A stretch of 64,000 nucleotides of DNA from Amycolatopsis xylanica (GTDB lineage: Bacteria > Actinomycetota > Actinomycetes > Mycobacteriales > Pseudonocardiaceae), in contig NZ_FNON01000004.1 of NCBI RefSeq assembly GCF_900107045.1, forward strand, positions 558,001 through 622,000, written 5' to 3'. The notes under the pieces were generated by a model. The model was not told the origin of the DNA. It searched no databases and saw only the letters and a list, made by a program, of their open reading frames with translations. The translations under genes and the position numbers were made by a program. Of this stretch, positions 41,668-50,801 are shown in pieces (positions within the stretch are counted from its first letter, which is position 1; each line of letters opens with the position of its first letter).

Positions 41668-42732
41668 TCAGGGCTCGACGACGCGGGTGAAAAAGTAGAC
41701 CACACCCGTTTCGGCGTGCCGCACCAGCAGCAGGAAAGGCCGGTCGACCACGACCTCCACCGGATCGTCGGTGATCATCGCGGTCAGCCGCATGGTGGCC
41801 GCGGTCGCCGCCGCGCCCTCGAGCCCCTGCTCGTCGATCCGCAGCACCGACTGATGCAGCACCTCGGCGACGTGCAAATCCTTGCTGGGACTCAACGGGG
41901 TGAAATCCGCGCTGGGCGTGAACACGGTCCGCACACCGAGCGCTTTCAGCGTCGCGGTCAGCGGGCTGCGGACGTCGATCGCGAACTTGGGCAGCGACAG
42001 GCGCACCATCTTGGACTCGGCCGCGGCCAGCAGCCTGCCGAGCCGGGTCCCGTCGAGGTCGCATTCGGCCTCGCCGAGGTCGCCGTCGGGCAGCAGGACG
42101 ACCGCCTCGACACCGCCGCCCGCCGGCAGCGTGACGATCTGCCAGCCGTCGCGAGAGCCGTAGCCGAGCGTCTCCTCCTGCCAGAGCGTCGGCACCTCGC
42201 GGGTCTCGTCGTGCACGTGGAACGGCGCGAGCGCGGTGTTGCGGTCGACGAACGGCTTCTGCCAGGCCGTCTTGAGATACAGGGCGTTGACCAGCGCGGC
42301 GACCGTGTCCGGCGCGATCGTGCCCTGCTGCAGCAGCTCGGGGATCAGGCCGCGTGTCGTCTTCGCGACGTCGGCGTTGATGACCTCCCGCGCGCCTTCG
42401 GGGTCGCTCACGAACGGCGCCGACGCGACCCGCCCGCCCGGCCAGTCCGCCAGCGAGAAGTCCTCGTTCAGCGGTAGCTGGTCCCAAGCCCAGAGCGTGT
42501 TCGACACGGCGATCTCCGCGGCGCGCAGGTCGGTCGCCTTGTGCAACAGGTCCGGCTCGGAGCCGATGGTCAGCGTGTCCAGCTCGTCCGCCGCGCGCCC
42601 CCGCACCGACTGCCTGAGCAGGCCCAGCGCGCTCGCGATCGAGAACGGCGAAAAGCAGGCGTTGCCGCCCGACGGCGCGAGCGCCCGGTGCAGCGTCCAG
42701 CAGAAGCGCAAATGCTCGTCCGAGGAAGCCAT
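41668..42732 (-). CDS. Serpin-family protease inhibitor
   Basis: A 354-residue serpin without a signal peptide. It begins in helix A (LRFCWTLHRALAPSGGNACFSPFSIASALGLL, which has the conserved N-x-x-FSPxSI-like segment). The reactive-loop hinge reads GLEGAAATAAT, small residues as needed for loop insertion, and the C-terminal strand is DRPFLLLVRHAETGVVYFFTRV. It should be an inhibitor of cytosolic serine or cysteine proteases unless exported by another route. The P1 region (TAMITDD) is not informative. It is cotranscribed with dgt and the membrane gene. Confidence 0.83.
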   Translation of the reverse strand: MASSDEHLRFCWTLHRALAPSGGNACFSPFSIASALGLLRQSVRGRAADELDTLTIGSEPDLLHKATDLRAAEIAVSNTLWAWDQLPLNEDFSLADWPGGRVASAPFVSDPEGAREVINADVAKTTRGLIPELLQQGTIAPDTVAALVNALYLKTAWQKPFVDRNTALAPFHVHDETREVPTLWQEETLGYGSRDGWQIVTLPAGGGVEAVVLLPDGDLGEAECDLDGTRLGRLLAAAESKMVRLSLPKFAIDVRSPLTATLKALGVRTVFTPSADFTPLSPSKDLHVAEVLHQSVLRIDEQGLEGAAATAATMRLTAMITDDPVEVVVDRPFLLLVRHAETGVVYFFTRVVEP

Positions 42733-42742
42733 GCCCTCGAAC

Positions 42743-44002
42743 CTACCCGTGACGGCCGGTGTGCCACGAGTACCAAGCCTGGGCCTGGGCGTCCGTCAGC
42801 GACGCGACCTGGTCGATGACCACCCGCAGCCGCGCGTTGTCGTCGGGCGCGGCCTCCCAGGCGGGCTCGAAGATCGGGTCGAGTGCCTCGGGCGCGCGGC
42901 TGGTCAGCAGCGTGACCAGCTCGATGACCATCTGCCGCTGCCCGTCCTGCATCGCCAGCCGCCGCTTGTCACTCATCACGTACCGCAGCGCGAGCGCCTT
43001 GAGCAGCGCGACCTCGGCCGCGACCTGCTCCGGCACCGCGAGGTCCGCCGCGTACCTGGCCAGCGGGCCGTCGCCGTGCTTCGCGCGCGTCCCGGTCACC
43101 GCGGCCGACGCGAACCGCCCGACGAGCTCACTGGTCAGCCGCTTCAGCGCGAGCTGCCCGGCGAGCGAGCCGTGCCGCTCCGACGCGAACGCCGCGACCA
43201 CGGGCAGGTCGAGCAGCTCACGCGCCGCGCTCTCCAAAGTGGACACCGACTGGCTCGAGAAATGCCTGGCCGCGGCCTCCGCGATCGCCGAGCGCTCCTC
43301 CTTGTCGGCGAGCACGCGCAGCGAGATCCGCCCGGCGAGCACACCGTCCTCGACGTCGTGCACCGAGTACGCGACGTCGTCCGCCCAGTCCATGATCTGC
43401 GCCTCGAGGCTCCGCGCCCGGTCCGGCGCGCCCTCGCGCAGCCAGGTGAACGCCGCCAGATCGTCGGCGTAGACGCCGTACTTCGGGTTGCCCGGCTCCT
43501 TGGGCCACGGATATTTCGTGGTCGCGTCCAGGCAGGCGCGGGTGAGGTTGAGCCCGGCGGCGCCGACCTTGGGCTCCAGCCTGGTCAGGATGCGCAACGT
43601 CTGCGCGTTGCCCTCGAACCCGCCGCACGGCCGCCCGACCTCGTTCAGCGCGCGCTCGCCGTTGTGCCCGAACGGCGGGTGCCCGATGTCGTGCGCGAGG
43701 CCGGCGGTGTCGACCAGATCGGGGTCGGCGCCCAGCTCCTCGGCGATGCCACGGCCGATCTGCGCGACCTCCAGCGAGTGCGTCAGCCGGGTGCGCGGCA
43801 CGCCGCTGACCTCGGCGCCCTCCCCCGGCCCGACCACCTGGGTCTTGCCGGCCAGCCGCCGCAGCGCGGCCGAATGCAGCACGCGCGCGCGGTCACGGGA
43901 GAACGGGCTGCGCCCATCGGAGCGCGAGCCGGGCAGCGCGGAGCCCTTCGGGGCCTCATCCAGCCATCTGGCCCGGTCGTGCGCGGTGTAGACGTCTTCC
44001 AC
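42743..44002 (-). CDS. dgt: Deoxyguanosinetriphosphate triphosphohydrolase (dGTPase)
   Basis: A 419-residue HD-domain hydrolase. The HD motifs THSLEVAQIGR and AHDIGHPPFGHNGE are intact and Asp residues follow in MDWADDVAYSVHD. It hydrolyses dGTP (and possibly other dNTPs) to the nucleoside and tripolyphosphate, helping to balance dNTP pools. In mycobacteria dgt is next to dnaG. Here a serpin and other accessory genes separate them. The start at 44002 is the only reasonable one. Confidence 0.9.
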   Translation of the reverse strand: MEDVYTAHDRARWLDEAPKGSALPGSRSDGRSPFSRDRARVLHSAALRRLAGKTQVVGPGEGAEVSGVPRTRLTHSLEVAQIGRGIAEELGADPDLVDTAGLAHDIGHPPFGHNGERALNEVGRPCGGFEGNAQTLRILTRLEPKVGAAGLNLTRACLDATTKYPWPKEPGNPKYGVYADDLAAFTWLREGAPDRARSLEAQIMDWADDVAYSVHDVEDGVLAGRISLRVLADKEERSAIAEAAARHFSSQSVSTLESAARELLDLPVVAAFASERHGSLAGQLALKRLTSELVGRFASAAVTGTRAKHGDGPLARYAADLAVPEQVAAEVALLKALALRYVMSDKRRLAMQDGQRQMVIELVTLLTSRAPEALDPIFEPAWEAAPDDNARLRVVIDQVASLTDAQAQAWYSWHTGRHG

Positions 44003-44020
44003 AACGCCAGCCTAAGTCAC

Positions 44021-44662
44021 TCAGCCGACGTCAGTTCCTCCGAAATCCGTCGCGGGCGTCTTGGTCAGCCGGTAGAACAGCAGCGCGCGCGTCTCACGCC
44101 AGATGTAGCGGAACTGGATCTCGCGGGTCTGCACGATCGGCCCGGAGTGCACGGGCGAGGTCCACGCCTCCAGCCCGGCGTCCTCGGCCATGGCCCGCGC
44201 GCGCAGGCCGTGCCACGGGTCGCTGACCAGCACCGCGGTCTTGAGGCCGAGCCGGTGCACCTCGTTGGCGACCGCTTGGAGGCTGCGCAGGGTGTCGCTG
44301 CCTTCGCCGACGGCGAGCATCGCGTTCGCCGGGACGCCGTTGCGCTTCAGCCACAGCGCGCCCGCGTCGGCCTCGGTGAAGTTGTCGCCGGACTTCTTGC
44401 CGCCGGTGGTCACGATGGTCGTCGCGACGCCCTCTTCGTAAAGCCGCTTGGCCTTCGCGAGCCTGGCCTCGAAGATCGCCGACGGCTTGCCGTTGTACTG
44501 GGCGGCGCCGAGCACGACGATCACGTCGGCCCGCGTCCGGTCGTCCACCCGCGCGACCTGCCACACCCGGACCACGGTCCCGCCGAGCACCAGCAACGCG
44601 ATGAGCACCGATCCGAACAGCGCGCGGCGCACCCAGGCACCTCGCGTCACACCCGTACTCAC
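44021..44662 (-). CDS. YdcF-family (DUF218) membrane-anchored protein
   Basis: A 213-residue protein with an N-terminal membrane helix (residues about 12-33) and a DUF218 domain (VIVVLGAAQYNGKPSAIFEARL, TIVTTGGKKSGDNFTEAD). The domain is found in SanA and YdcF-like proteins and is linked to cell-envelope integrity. The substrate is unknown. It is expressed together with dgt, 18 bp away. Confidence 0.82.
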   Translation of the reverse strand: MSTGVTRGAWVRRALFGSVLIALLVLGGTVVRVWQVARVDDRTRADVIVVLGAAQYNGKPSAIFEARLAKAKRLYEEGVATTIVTTGGKKSGDNFTEADAGALWLKRNGVPANAMLAVGEGSDTLRSLQAVANEVHRLGLKTAVLVSDPWHGLRARAMAEDAGLEAWTSPVHSGPIVQTREIQFRYIWRETRALLFYRLTKTPATDFGGTDVG

Positions 44663-44692
44663 CCGCTCAGTCTCCCAGAGCGATTCTCCGGG

Positions 44693-45298
44693 CTATAACC
44701 ACCCACGGTCCTCGGCGAGCCGCACCGCCTCGGCCCGCGTGCGCGCGCCCGTCTTGCCGATCGCCGAAGACAGGTGATTGCGCACTGTCCCTTCGGAAAG
44801 GTGCAGCGCCTTGGCGACATCCGAGACCGTGCTGCCGTCCTTGACGATGCGCAGGACGTCGTGCTCGCGCGCGGTCAGCGGGCTCGCGCCGGTCGCCAGC
44901 GATTCGGCCGCGAGCGCCGGGTCGACCACCCGGAGTCCACTGTGGACACGACGGACGGCGTCGACCAACTGCTCCGGCGGCGAGTCCTTGACGACGAACC
45001 CCGCGGCGCCCGCGGCCATCGCCCGTGCGAGATACCCGGGCCTGCCGAAGGTGGTGCAGATGATGATCCGGCAGCCGGGCACCAGCTTGTGCAGCTCGGC
45101 GGCGGCCTCGAGACCGTCCTTTCCGGGCATCTGGACGTCCAGCAGCGCGACGTCCGGGGCTTGCTCGCGCGCCGAGGTCACCGCGTCGTCGCCGGTGCCG
45201 ACCTGGGCCACCACCTCGATGTCCGGCTCCAGGTCCAGCACGGTCGCCAGCGCGCCGCGCACCATCGCCTGGTCGTCGGCCAGCAGCACCCTGATCAC
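44693..45298 (-). CDS. NarL/LuxR-family response regulator
   Basis: A 201-residue response regulator. The receiver has Asp8, Asp9 and the phosphorylation site Asp54 (LLDVQMPG), and Lys104. The C-terminal LuxR-type HTH is LTAREHDVLRIVKDGSTVSDVAKALHLSEGTVRNHL. It pairs with the histidine kinase upstream (4-bp overlap). It probably controls the ABC exporter genes in the same operon, as in DesR/YvfU-type systems. Confidence 0.9.
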   Translation of the reverse strand: MIRVLLADDQAMVRGALATVLDLEPDIEVVAQVGTGDDAVTSAREQAPDVALLDVQMPGKDGLEAAAELHKLVPGCRIIICTTFGRPGYLARAMAAGAAGFVVKDSPPEQLVDAVRRVHSGLRVVDPALAAESLATGASPLTAREHDVLRIVKDGSTVSDVAKALHLSEGTVRNHLSSAIGKTGARTRAEAVRLAEDRGWL

Positions 45299-46446
45299 GA
45301 CGGCACCTCGGCCCGTACCACGAATCCTCCTCCGGGACGGCTGCCCGCCCGTACCGTGCCGCCGACCTGCGCCAGCCGCTCCTCCAGGCCCCGAAGCCCG
45401 TTGCCCGGTGCGATGTCCTGCGCGTGCGCGCCGTCGTCGGCGATCTCCAGCCAGGTCCGGCCGAGCCGCACGGTCACGTGCCGCGCCCCGGAGTGACGCA
45501 CCACGTTGGTCACCGCCTCCCGCAGAACGTAGCCGAACGTCCGCTGCAGGTCCGGCTGGACGTCGTCGACGGCGTGCGGCAGGTCGGCGTCGATTTCGGC
45601 GGCACGCAGCGCGACGCGGGCGCCCGCCAGCTCGGCCGAGAGCGAAACCTCGCGATAGTCCGAGACGGTCAGCCTGACGTCCGAAAGCGCGCTGCGGGCG
45701 AGCCCTTCGACCTCGTGGATCTCGGTGATCGCCTTGGCCGGATCGGCGGAACTCTCGAGTATCCGCCGGGCCAGCCCCGCCTTGACGGTGATCGTGGTGA
45801 GGCTGTGCCCGAGGATGTCGTGCAGGTCGCGGGCGACCCGCTCGCGTTCGTTCGCGACCGCGAGGTCGGCGATGTCCTCGTTCGCCTTGCGCAGGCTCCG
45901 GATCGCGCGGATCAGGCGGCCGAACATGAACATCGCGCCGGTCACCGAGGCGACGGTGGTCAGATCACCGAGCTTGTCGTAGTTCTTGCCGACAAGGATC
46001 ACGGCGAGCGCCGCTAGCAGGCTGCCGACGTCGAGGATGAGCGCCGGGCCGATCGGCAGCGCGAACCCGACGATCCCCAGCGCGTAGATCAGCTGGTAGA
46101 TCGCGTCGATCCCCCACATCCAGATCAGGCACCAGCCGAGCGCCACCATCCCCGTGCAGAAGAAGATCCTGGCTGGCAGGCCGAACCTGATCATGAACAG
46201 CGGGAAGCTCAGGTAGCACGCGCTGTAGACGAACAGCACGGCGAACATGAGCGCCTTCACCCACACAGGTGCATCGGCGGCCGAGATGTTCCGGACGCCG
46301 GGGATCACCATCGGCAGCACGAAGGCCGTGCCCAAGATCAGCCAGCGGACGGGGAACCGCTCCGGACGGCTCGGCCCGGCGGACCTGGAGAGGTCGTCGC
46401 GCCACCAGAACCCCTTCGCCCAAACCGAGTCTTCGACTTCCGCCAC
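45295..46446 (-). CDS. Sensor histidine kinase (HisKA_3 type)
   Basis: A 383-residue kinase with four to six N-terminal membrane helices (about residues 35-180). The phospho-acceptor is His209 in ERVARDLHDILGHSL, the HisKA_3 signature, and the ATP-binding domain includes NVVRHSGARHVTV and DDGAHA. There is no large extracellular loop, so it probably senses membrane state or a lipophilic agent, or the transporter. It overlaps the response regulator by 4 bp. Confidence 0.88.
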   Translation of the reverse strand: MAEVEDSVWAKGFWWRDDLSRSAGPSRPERFPVRWLILGTAFVLPMVIPGVRNISAADAPVWVKALMFAVLFVYSACYLSFPLFMIRFGLPARIFFCTGMVALGWCLIWMWGIDAIYQLIYALGIVGFALPIGPALILDVGSLLAALAVILVGKNYDKLGDLTTVASVTGAMFMFGRLIRAIRSLRKANEDIADLAVANERERVARDLHDILGHSLTTITVKAGLARRILESSADPAKAITEIHEVEGLARSALSDVRLTVSDYREVSLSAELAGARVALRAAEIDADLPHAVDDVQPDLQRTFGYVLREAVTNVVRHSGARHVTVRLGRTWLEIADDGAHAQDIAPGNGLRGLEERLAQVGGTVRAGSRPGGGFVVRAEVPS

Positions 46447-46459
46447 GACTGCCTCTCCC

Positions 46460-47197
46460 CTAAACCCGTGCTCCGTCTTTACGGTATCGCCTGATCACGA
46501 GCGCCCCGAGCACCACGGTCCACGCGCCGATCATCAGCAGCGCGCCGCCCACCGAACCGTCGGCCCCCGCGCCCGCGGCGTGATAGCCCAGCTGGACCGC
46601 GCCGTAGCTCGGCAGGAACTGCGCGATGTCGTGCAGCCACGAGACGGTCTGCACCGGGATCCACAGGCCGCCGAGGAAGCCCATGCCCATCGTGATCAGC
46701 ATGTTGACCGGCTGCATCGAGTCCACGGTGCCGAACTGGCCGAGCAGCAGCCCGAGGAAGACGAACGGGATCATCGTCGCCCACGCCACCGCGATCAGCG
46801 CTGCCCACTTCGCGAGGTCGAAGTCGACGTCCTGGTTCAGCCAGGCGACCACGGGCACGAGGATCATCGCGGGCAGGCCGACCAGCAACGCCGAGAGGGC
46901 CTTGCCGCTGAGGTAGCCGATACCCGAGAGCGGGGTCAGCCGGAGCTGGCGTTGCCAGCCGGTCGACCGTTCGTAGGCGAGCTTCGTCGCGTTGGACATC
47001 GCGGCGCCGAACCCGCCGAACACCATCATGTTGACCATCAGCACGATCACCACGGCGGCGTGGTCCTTGTTGTCCTTGCTGACGAAGACGTTGCTCTGCA
47101 ACAGGAACATCAGGATCGGGAAGGCCACGGCGAAGAACACGAACCGCGGCGAGCGGAACATCCTGGTGATTTCGGAACGCAGGTAGGCGACGCTCAT
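46460..47197 (-). CDS. ABC-2 type exporter permease
   Basis: A 245-residue protein with six membrane helices, starting MSVAYLRSEITRMFRSPRFV, which is a standard ABC-2 opening. The ATPase gene upstream overlaps it by 4 bp (ATGA) and the kinase follows 13 bp later, so the permease and ATPase are the transported-substrate arm of the operon. A drug or lipid export role is typical of such four-gene units; the substrate is not evident. Confidence 0.86.
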   Translation of the reverse strand: MSVAYLRSEITRMFRSPRFVFFAVAFPILMFLLQSNVFVSKDNKDHAAVVIVLMVNMMVFGGFGAAMSNATKLAYERSTGWQRQLRLTPLSGIGYLSGKALSALLVGLPAMILVPVVAWLNQDVDFDLAKWAALIAVAWATMIPFVFLGLLLGQFGTVDSMQPVNMLITMGMGFLGGLWIPVQTVSWLHDIAQFLPSYGAVQLGYHAAGAGADGSVGGALLMIGAWTVVLGALVIRRYRKDGARV

Positions 47198-48129
47198 CGG
47201 TTGTCCTCTTCGGAAGTCAGGGAAAGGAAAGCGCCTTCGAGGCCGACCGCGGTGACCTCGATGTCGCGTGCGTCAGGGAAACGCGCGAGCAGCGCGCGCA
47301 GCGTGGCGTCGGAATCGTTGCTGGACAAGGAAACACGGTCCGCGCGGAGTTCGTAGCCGGTGATCGCGGGCAGCGCCGCGATCACCGGCTCGGTGGCGGA
47401 GGGCACGACCGCCCGGACCGTCCGACCCCCTTGCAGCGCACGGACCTCGGCGACCGAACCATCAGCCACGATCTTGCCGCCGCGCATCAAGACCACGCGG
47501 TCGGCGAACTCCTCCGCCTCTTCGAGATAGTGCGTCGCGAAGAGCACTGTGCGGCCGGAGTCGGTGTACGTGTACATGGACTTCCAGAACTCGCGTCTGG
47601 TTCCCACATCCATCGCCGCGGTCGGTTCGTCGAGCACGAGCAGGTCCGGATCACTGACGAGCGCGACCGCGTACCGGACACGCTGCTTCTGCCCGCCGGA
47701 AAGCTTGTTGGCCCGCCGACCTGCGATGTCTTCGATACCGGCGCTGCGCAGCGCGGCGTCGACCGGCATCGGCTTCCGGTGCAGCGATGCGATCATCGTC
47801 ACGGTCTCGCGCACGGTCAGATCGTCCAGCAGCGCGCCGCCCTGCAGCATGGCGCCGATCGCGCCCTGCGCGACGGCCTCGTCCGGCGTCGCCCCGAACA
47901 CGGTCACGCTGCCGCTGTCGGGCTTGGTGAGCCCGAGGATCATGTCCACTGTGGTCGACTTGCCAGCGCCGTTCGGCCCGAGCAGCGCGACGACCTCGCC
48001 GGGCGCGATGGTCAGGTCCACCCCGTCGACCGCGTGCACGTCGCCGTAGTGCTTACGCAGGCCGCGCAGGTGCACCGCGGCCCCCGCCGCCACCCCCGCG
48101 TCCCCATGCCTGGTCTGTGTTTTCTCCAT
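47194..48129 (-). CDS. ABC transporter ATPase
   Basis: A 311-residue ATPase. Walker A is GPNGAGKST (51-59), the signature is LSGGQKQRV, Walker B is LLVLDEPTAAMDV, and the H-loop is FATHYLEE. The C-terminal extension is typical of DrrA-like multidrug ATPases. It is the first gene of the four-gene operon (ATPase, permease, kinase, regulator). Confidence 0.9.
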   Translation of the reverse strand: MEKTQTRHGDAGVAAGAAVHLRGLRKHYGDVHAVDGVDLTIAPGEVVALLGPNGAGKSTTVDMILGLTKPDSGSVTVFGATPDEAVAQGAIGAMLQGGALLDDLTVRETVTMIASLHRKPMPVDAALRSAGIEDIAGRRANKLSGGQKQRVRYAVALVSDPDLLVLDEPTAAMDVGTRREFWKSMYTYTDSGRTVLFATHYLEEAEEFADRVVLMRGGKIVADGSVAEVRALQGGRTVRAVVPSATEPVIAALPAITGYELRADRVSLSSNDSDATLRALLARFPDARDIEVTAVGLEGAFLSLTSEEDNR

Positions 48130-48211
48130 GACCAGAACCTTGCCGCCCGGCGCGGCCCGGTTCCCGGATCACCTGTCACGACCTCCCCCTGACAGATGTC
48201 ACGGGCATGAA

Positions 48212-48250
48212 AAAGCGGGCTTTATCCCGCTGTGGGATAAAGCCCGCTTT
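48212..48250. terminator. 17-bp-arm terminator sharing the GATAAAGC core
   Basis: Perfect arms 48212-48228 and 48234-48250 with a 5-nt loop, downstream of the glyS stop codon (48259, minus strand). The AAAGCGGGCTTTATCCC arm repeats the core of the hairpin at 39751-39819. It separates glyS from the ABC operon. Confidence 0.75.
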
Positions 48251-48258
48251 ATCGCGTT

Positions 48259-49647
48259 CTAGCAGCCGATCAGGCGACTGGCCAGGTAGGACTCGAGCTT
48301 GTCGATCGCGACCCGCTCCTGAGCCATGGTGTCGCGCTCGCGCACGGTCACCGCGTGGTCGTCGAGCGAGTCGAAGTCCACGGTGACGCAGAACGGCGTG
48401 CCGATCTCTTCCTGACGGCGGTACCGCTTGCCGATCGAGCCCGCGTCGTCGAAGTCGACGGCCCAGTGCTTGCGCAGCATGGCCGAGACGTCCTTCGCCT
48501 TGGGCGAGAGGTCGGCGTTGCGGGACAACGGCAGCACGGCCACCTTGTACGGCGCGAGCCGGTAGTCGAGCTTCAGCACGACGCGCTTGTCGACGCCGCC
48601 CTTGGCGTTGGGCACCTCGTCCTCGTGGTACGCGTCGACCAGGAACGCCATCATCGAGCGGCCGACACCGGCGGCGGGCTCGATCACGAACGGCCGGTAG
48701 CGCTGGCCGCTCGCCTGGTCGAAGTACGACAGGTCCACACCCGAGTGGTTCGAGTGCGTGGTCAGGTCGAAGTCGGTGCGGTTGGCGATGCCTTCCAGCT
48801 CGCCCCACTCCTGGCCAGCGTTGAACGCGAACCGGTACTCGATGTCGACGGTCCGCTTCGCGTAGTGCGAGAGCTTTTCCTTCGGGTGCTCGAAGTGGCG
48901 CAGGTTCTCGGGCTTGATGCCCAGCTCCTTGTACCACTCGGTCCGAGTGTCGATCCAGTACTGGTGCCAGGTCTCGTCCTCGCCCGGCTCGACGAAGAAC
49001 TCCATCTCCATCTGCTCGAACTCACGCGTGCGGAAGATGAAGTTGCCCGGCGTGATCTCGTTCCGGAACGACTTGCCGATCTGGCCGATGCCGAACGGCG
49101 GCTTCTTGCGCGAAGTCGTCTGCACGTTCAGGAAGTTGATGAAGATGCCCTGCGCGGTCTCCGGCCGGAGGTAGTGCAGGCCTTCCTCGGTCTCGACCGG
49201 GCCCAGGTGCGTCTTCAGCATCATGTTGAAGTCACGCGGCGCGGTGTACTGGCCACGGGTGCCACAGTTCGGGCACGGCACCTCGGACAGGTCGTCCTCC
49301 AGCACCTCCTTGCCCGTGCGCGCGGCGTAGTCCTCGGCCAGCTGGTCGGCGCGGAAGCGCTTGTGGCACGAAAGGCACTCAATCAGCGGGTCGGTGAAGA
49401 CGTTCACGTGGCCGGACGCGACCCACACCTGGCGCGGCAGGATGACCGACGAGTCCAGGCCGACGACGTCGTCGCGGCCCTGCACCATCGTCTTCCACCA
49501 CTGGCGCTTGATGTTGTCCTTGAGCTCGACCCCGAGTGGTCCGTAGTCCCACGCCGACCGGGTGCCGCCGTAGATCTCTCCGCACGGGAAGACGAAGCCA
49601 CGGCGCTTGCACAGGCTGACAACGGTCTCAATGGTATTGGCGGGCAC
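48259..49647 (-). CDS. glyS: Glycyl-tRNA synthetase (alpha-dimer type)
   Basis: A 462-residue class II synthetase of the eukaryote-like single-chain type. Motif 2 (IGKSFRNEITPGNFIFRTREF) and motif 3 (GVGRSMMAFL) are clear. An insert has the zinc-type CLSC and CPNC pairs, as in actinobacterial GlyRS. It charges tRNA-Gly. In M. tuberculosis the homologue Rv2357c is next to smtB-zur, while here two sortase genes and a surface protein gene intervene. Confidence 0.95.
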   Translation of the reverse strand: MPANTIETVVSLCKRRGFVFPCGEIYGGTRSAWDYGPLGVELKDNIKRQWWKTMVQGRDDVVGLDSSVILPRQVWVASGHVNVFTDPLIECLSCHKRFRADQLAEDYAARTGKEVLEDDLSEVPCPNCGTRGQYTAPRDFNMMLKTHLGPVETEEGLHYLRPETAQGIFINFLNVQTTSRKKPPFGIGQIGKSFRNEITPGNFIFRTREFEQMEMEFFVEPGEDETWHQYWIDTRTEWYKELGIKPENLRHFEHPKEKLSHYAKRTVDIEYRFAFNAGQEWGELEGIANRTDFDLTTHSNHSGVDLSYFDQASGQRYRPFVIEPAAGVGRSMMAFLVDAYHEDEVPNAKGGVDKRVVLKLDYRLAPYKVAVLPLSRNADLSPKAKDVSAMLRKHWAVDFDDAGSIGKRYRRQEEIGTPFCVTVDFDSLDDHAVTVRERDTMAQERVAIDKLESYLASRLIGC

Positions 49648-49716
49648 TCCACGCTCCGAAGCATGCGGGGACGGTTAGAAGGTACAAGCGTACAGACCCG
49701 TAGCCAGCGACTTATG

Positions 49717-50298
49717 TCAAGGGCGGCCAACCAGCGAAGCCGTCACGATCCGGTTGTCCTCGTACCCGGTGCTCCCCCCGACGTATTCGCCCCCACAGGT
49801 CACCAGCACCAGCCGATGCGGCCCATCCGGCGAGAAGAACTCCTCCGCACGCTGGGCCAGCTTGTCCTTGTGCACGGTCTCGACGGCATCGATCTTGTAC
49901 GTCCACTTGCCCCCGGCGTCATCCGAGACGCTGACGTCCTGCCCGGCCTTGATCCGCCACAGCTCGTCGAACGGGCCCTTCTTGCCCTTCCAGTTCACGT
50001 GCCCGGAGAAGAGCGCGGCCCCCTTGCCTGCCCCGACCTTCGCGCCCCACCAAGCGGCCTCGTCCAGGCCCTCGGGAATCGGCAGCGTGCCATCGTCCTT
50101 GAGCTCCTGGTGCACGAGCTTGGCGACACCCCCGCCGGGCAGCATCACGACGCCGGGATCCTTCCCGACATCCACGGGCTGGTCGGCTTGCCCTTGCCCG
50201 GCCTGGCTGGCCGGCGCCGCCTTTTGCTCGGGCGCGCTGCTCCCGCACCCGCTGACCAGCACCGCGACGGCCGCGACGGCGACCAAGAACCCCTTCAA
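49717..50298 (-). CDS. Class F sortase, lipoprotein-type
   Basis: A TTG start (50298) with GGGAG 7 bp upstream gives 193 residues. A lipobox (LVSGCGSS) makes it a likely lipoprotein. The sortase catalytic set is visible: His in FSGHVNW, Cys in LVTCGGEYV and Arg in EDNRIV. Family F sortases act on surface proteins in the actinobacterial envelope. It is related to the sortase at 50802 (shared LDEAAWWGAK and GHVNW), with a palindromic element between them. Confidence 0.82.
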   Translation of the reverse strand: MKGFLVAVAAVAVLVSGCGSSAPEQKAAPASQAGQGQADQPVDVGKDPGVVMLPGGGVAKLVHQELKDDGTLPIPEGLDEAAWWGAKVGAGKGAALFSGHVNWKGKKGPFDELWRIKAGQDVSVSDDAGGKWTYKIDAVETVHKDKLAQRAEEFFSPDGPHRLVLVTCGGEYVGGSTGYEDNRIVTASLVGRP

Positions 50299-50496
50299 GT
50301 GTTGCTCCCTAGCTCGACATCCGTTCTCGCCGGATGTCACCGCTTGAGAGCAGCGTTCGGTTGCATCGGATTTCCAAGAGGGTCGTGTGCCGACCTTGGA
50401 CGCGCGGTGAAGTGAGGGGGCCGCTGGGTGCGTTGTAAGCACTCGGGGGCACCCTCGCTGCGCGATCAGGCTCAGCCGAGCCATGGGAGACCCGTG

Positions 50497-50795
50497 GTCG
50501 TGAGTGTTGCGGGCGGTTCTAGCGGACCGGTACTTGGCTACCTGTCGCCCGAGTGCCGGTGCGAGTGGAAGGTTTGCTCCGTTGGGTGCAGAAATTCTTC
50601 CACTCGCGTGGCTCGTCCACCGTGGCACGTGACAAGGGGCGCCCTTGTCACGCTCTGGGTGACAAGGGCCGCCCTTGTCACCCAGACCGCGGCCGGGTGA
50701 GCGGGAAACGCCCCGTCCGTGCGCGCCAGCCAAGGCCACGTCACGGGTAGGTCGTCGAATACCGGTTCGCTCTAATCGCCCGCAACGCTCACGAC
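50497..50795. repeat. Palindromic element between two sortase genes
   Basis: The left end GTCGTGAGTGTTGCGGGCGG (50497) pairs with an inverted right end closing at 50795. Inside, the GTGACAAGGG hairpin pair is almost identical to that at 6877 (50626-50683), and an imperfect hairpin resembles those at 1066 and 17624. The right end lies 6 bp from the stop of the sortase gene at 50802. No open frame in the 503-bp gap is credible. Confidence 0.75.
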
Positions 50796-50801
50796 CCAGC
50801 G

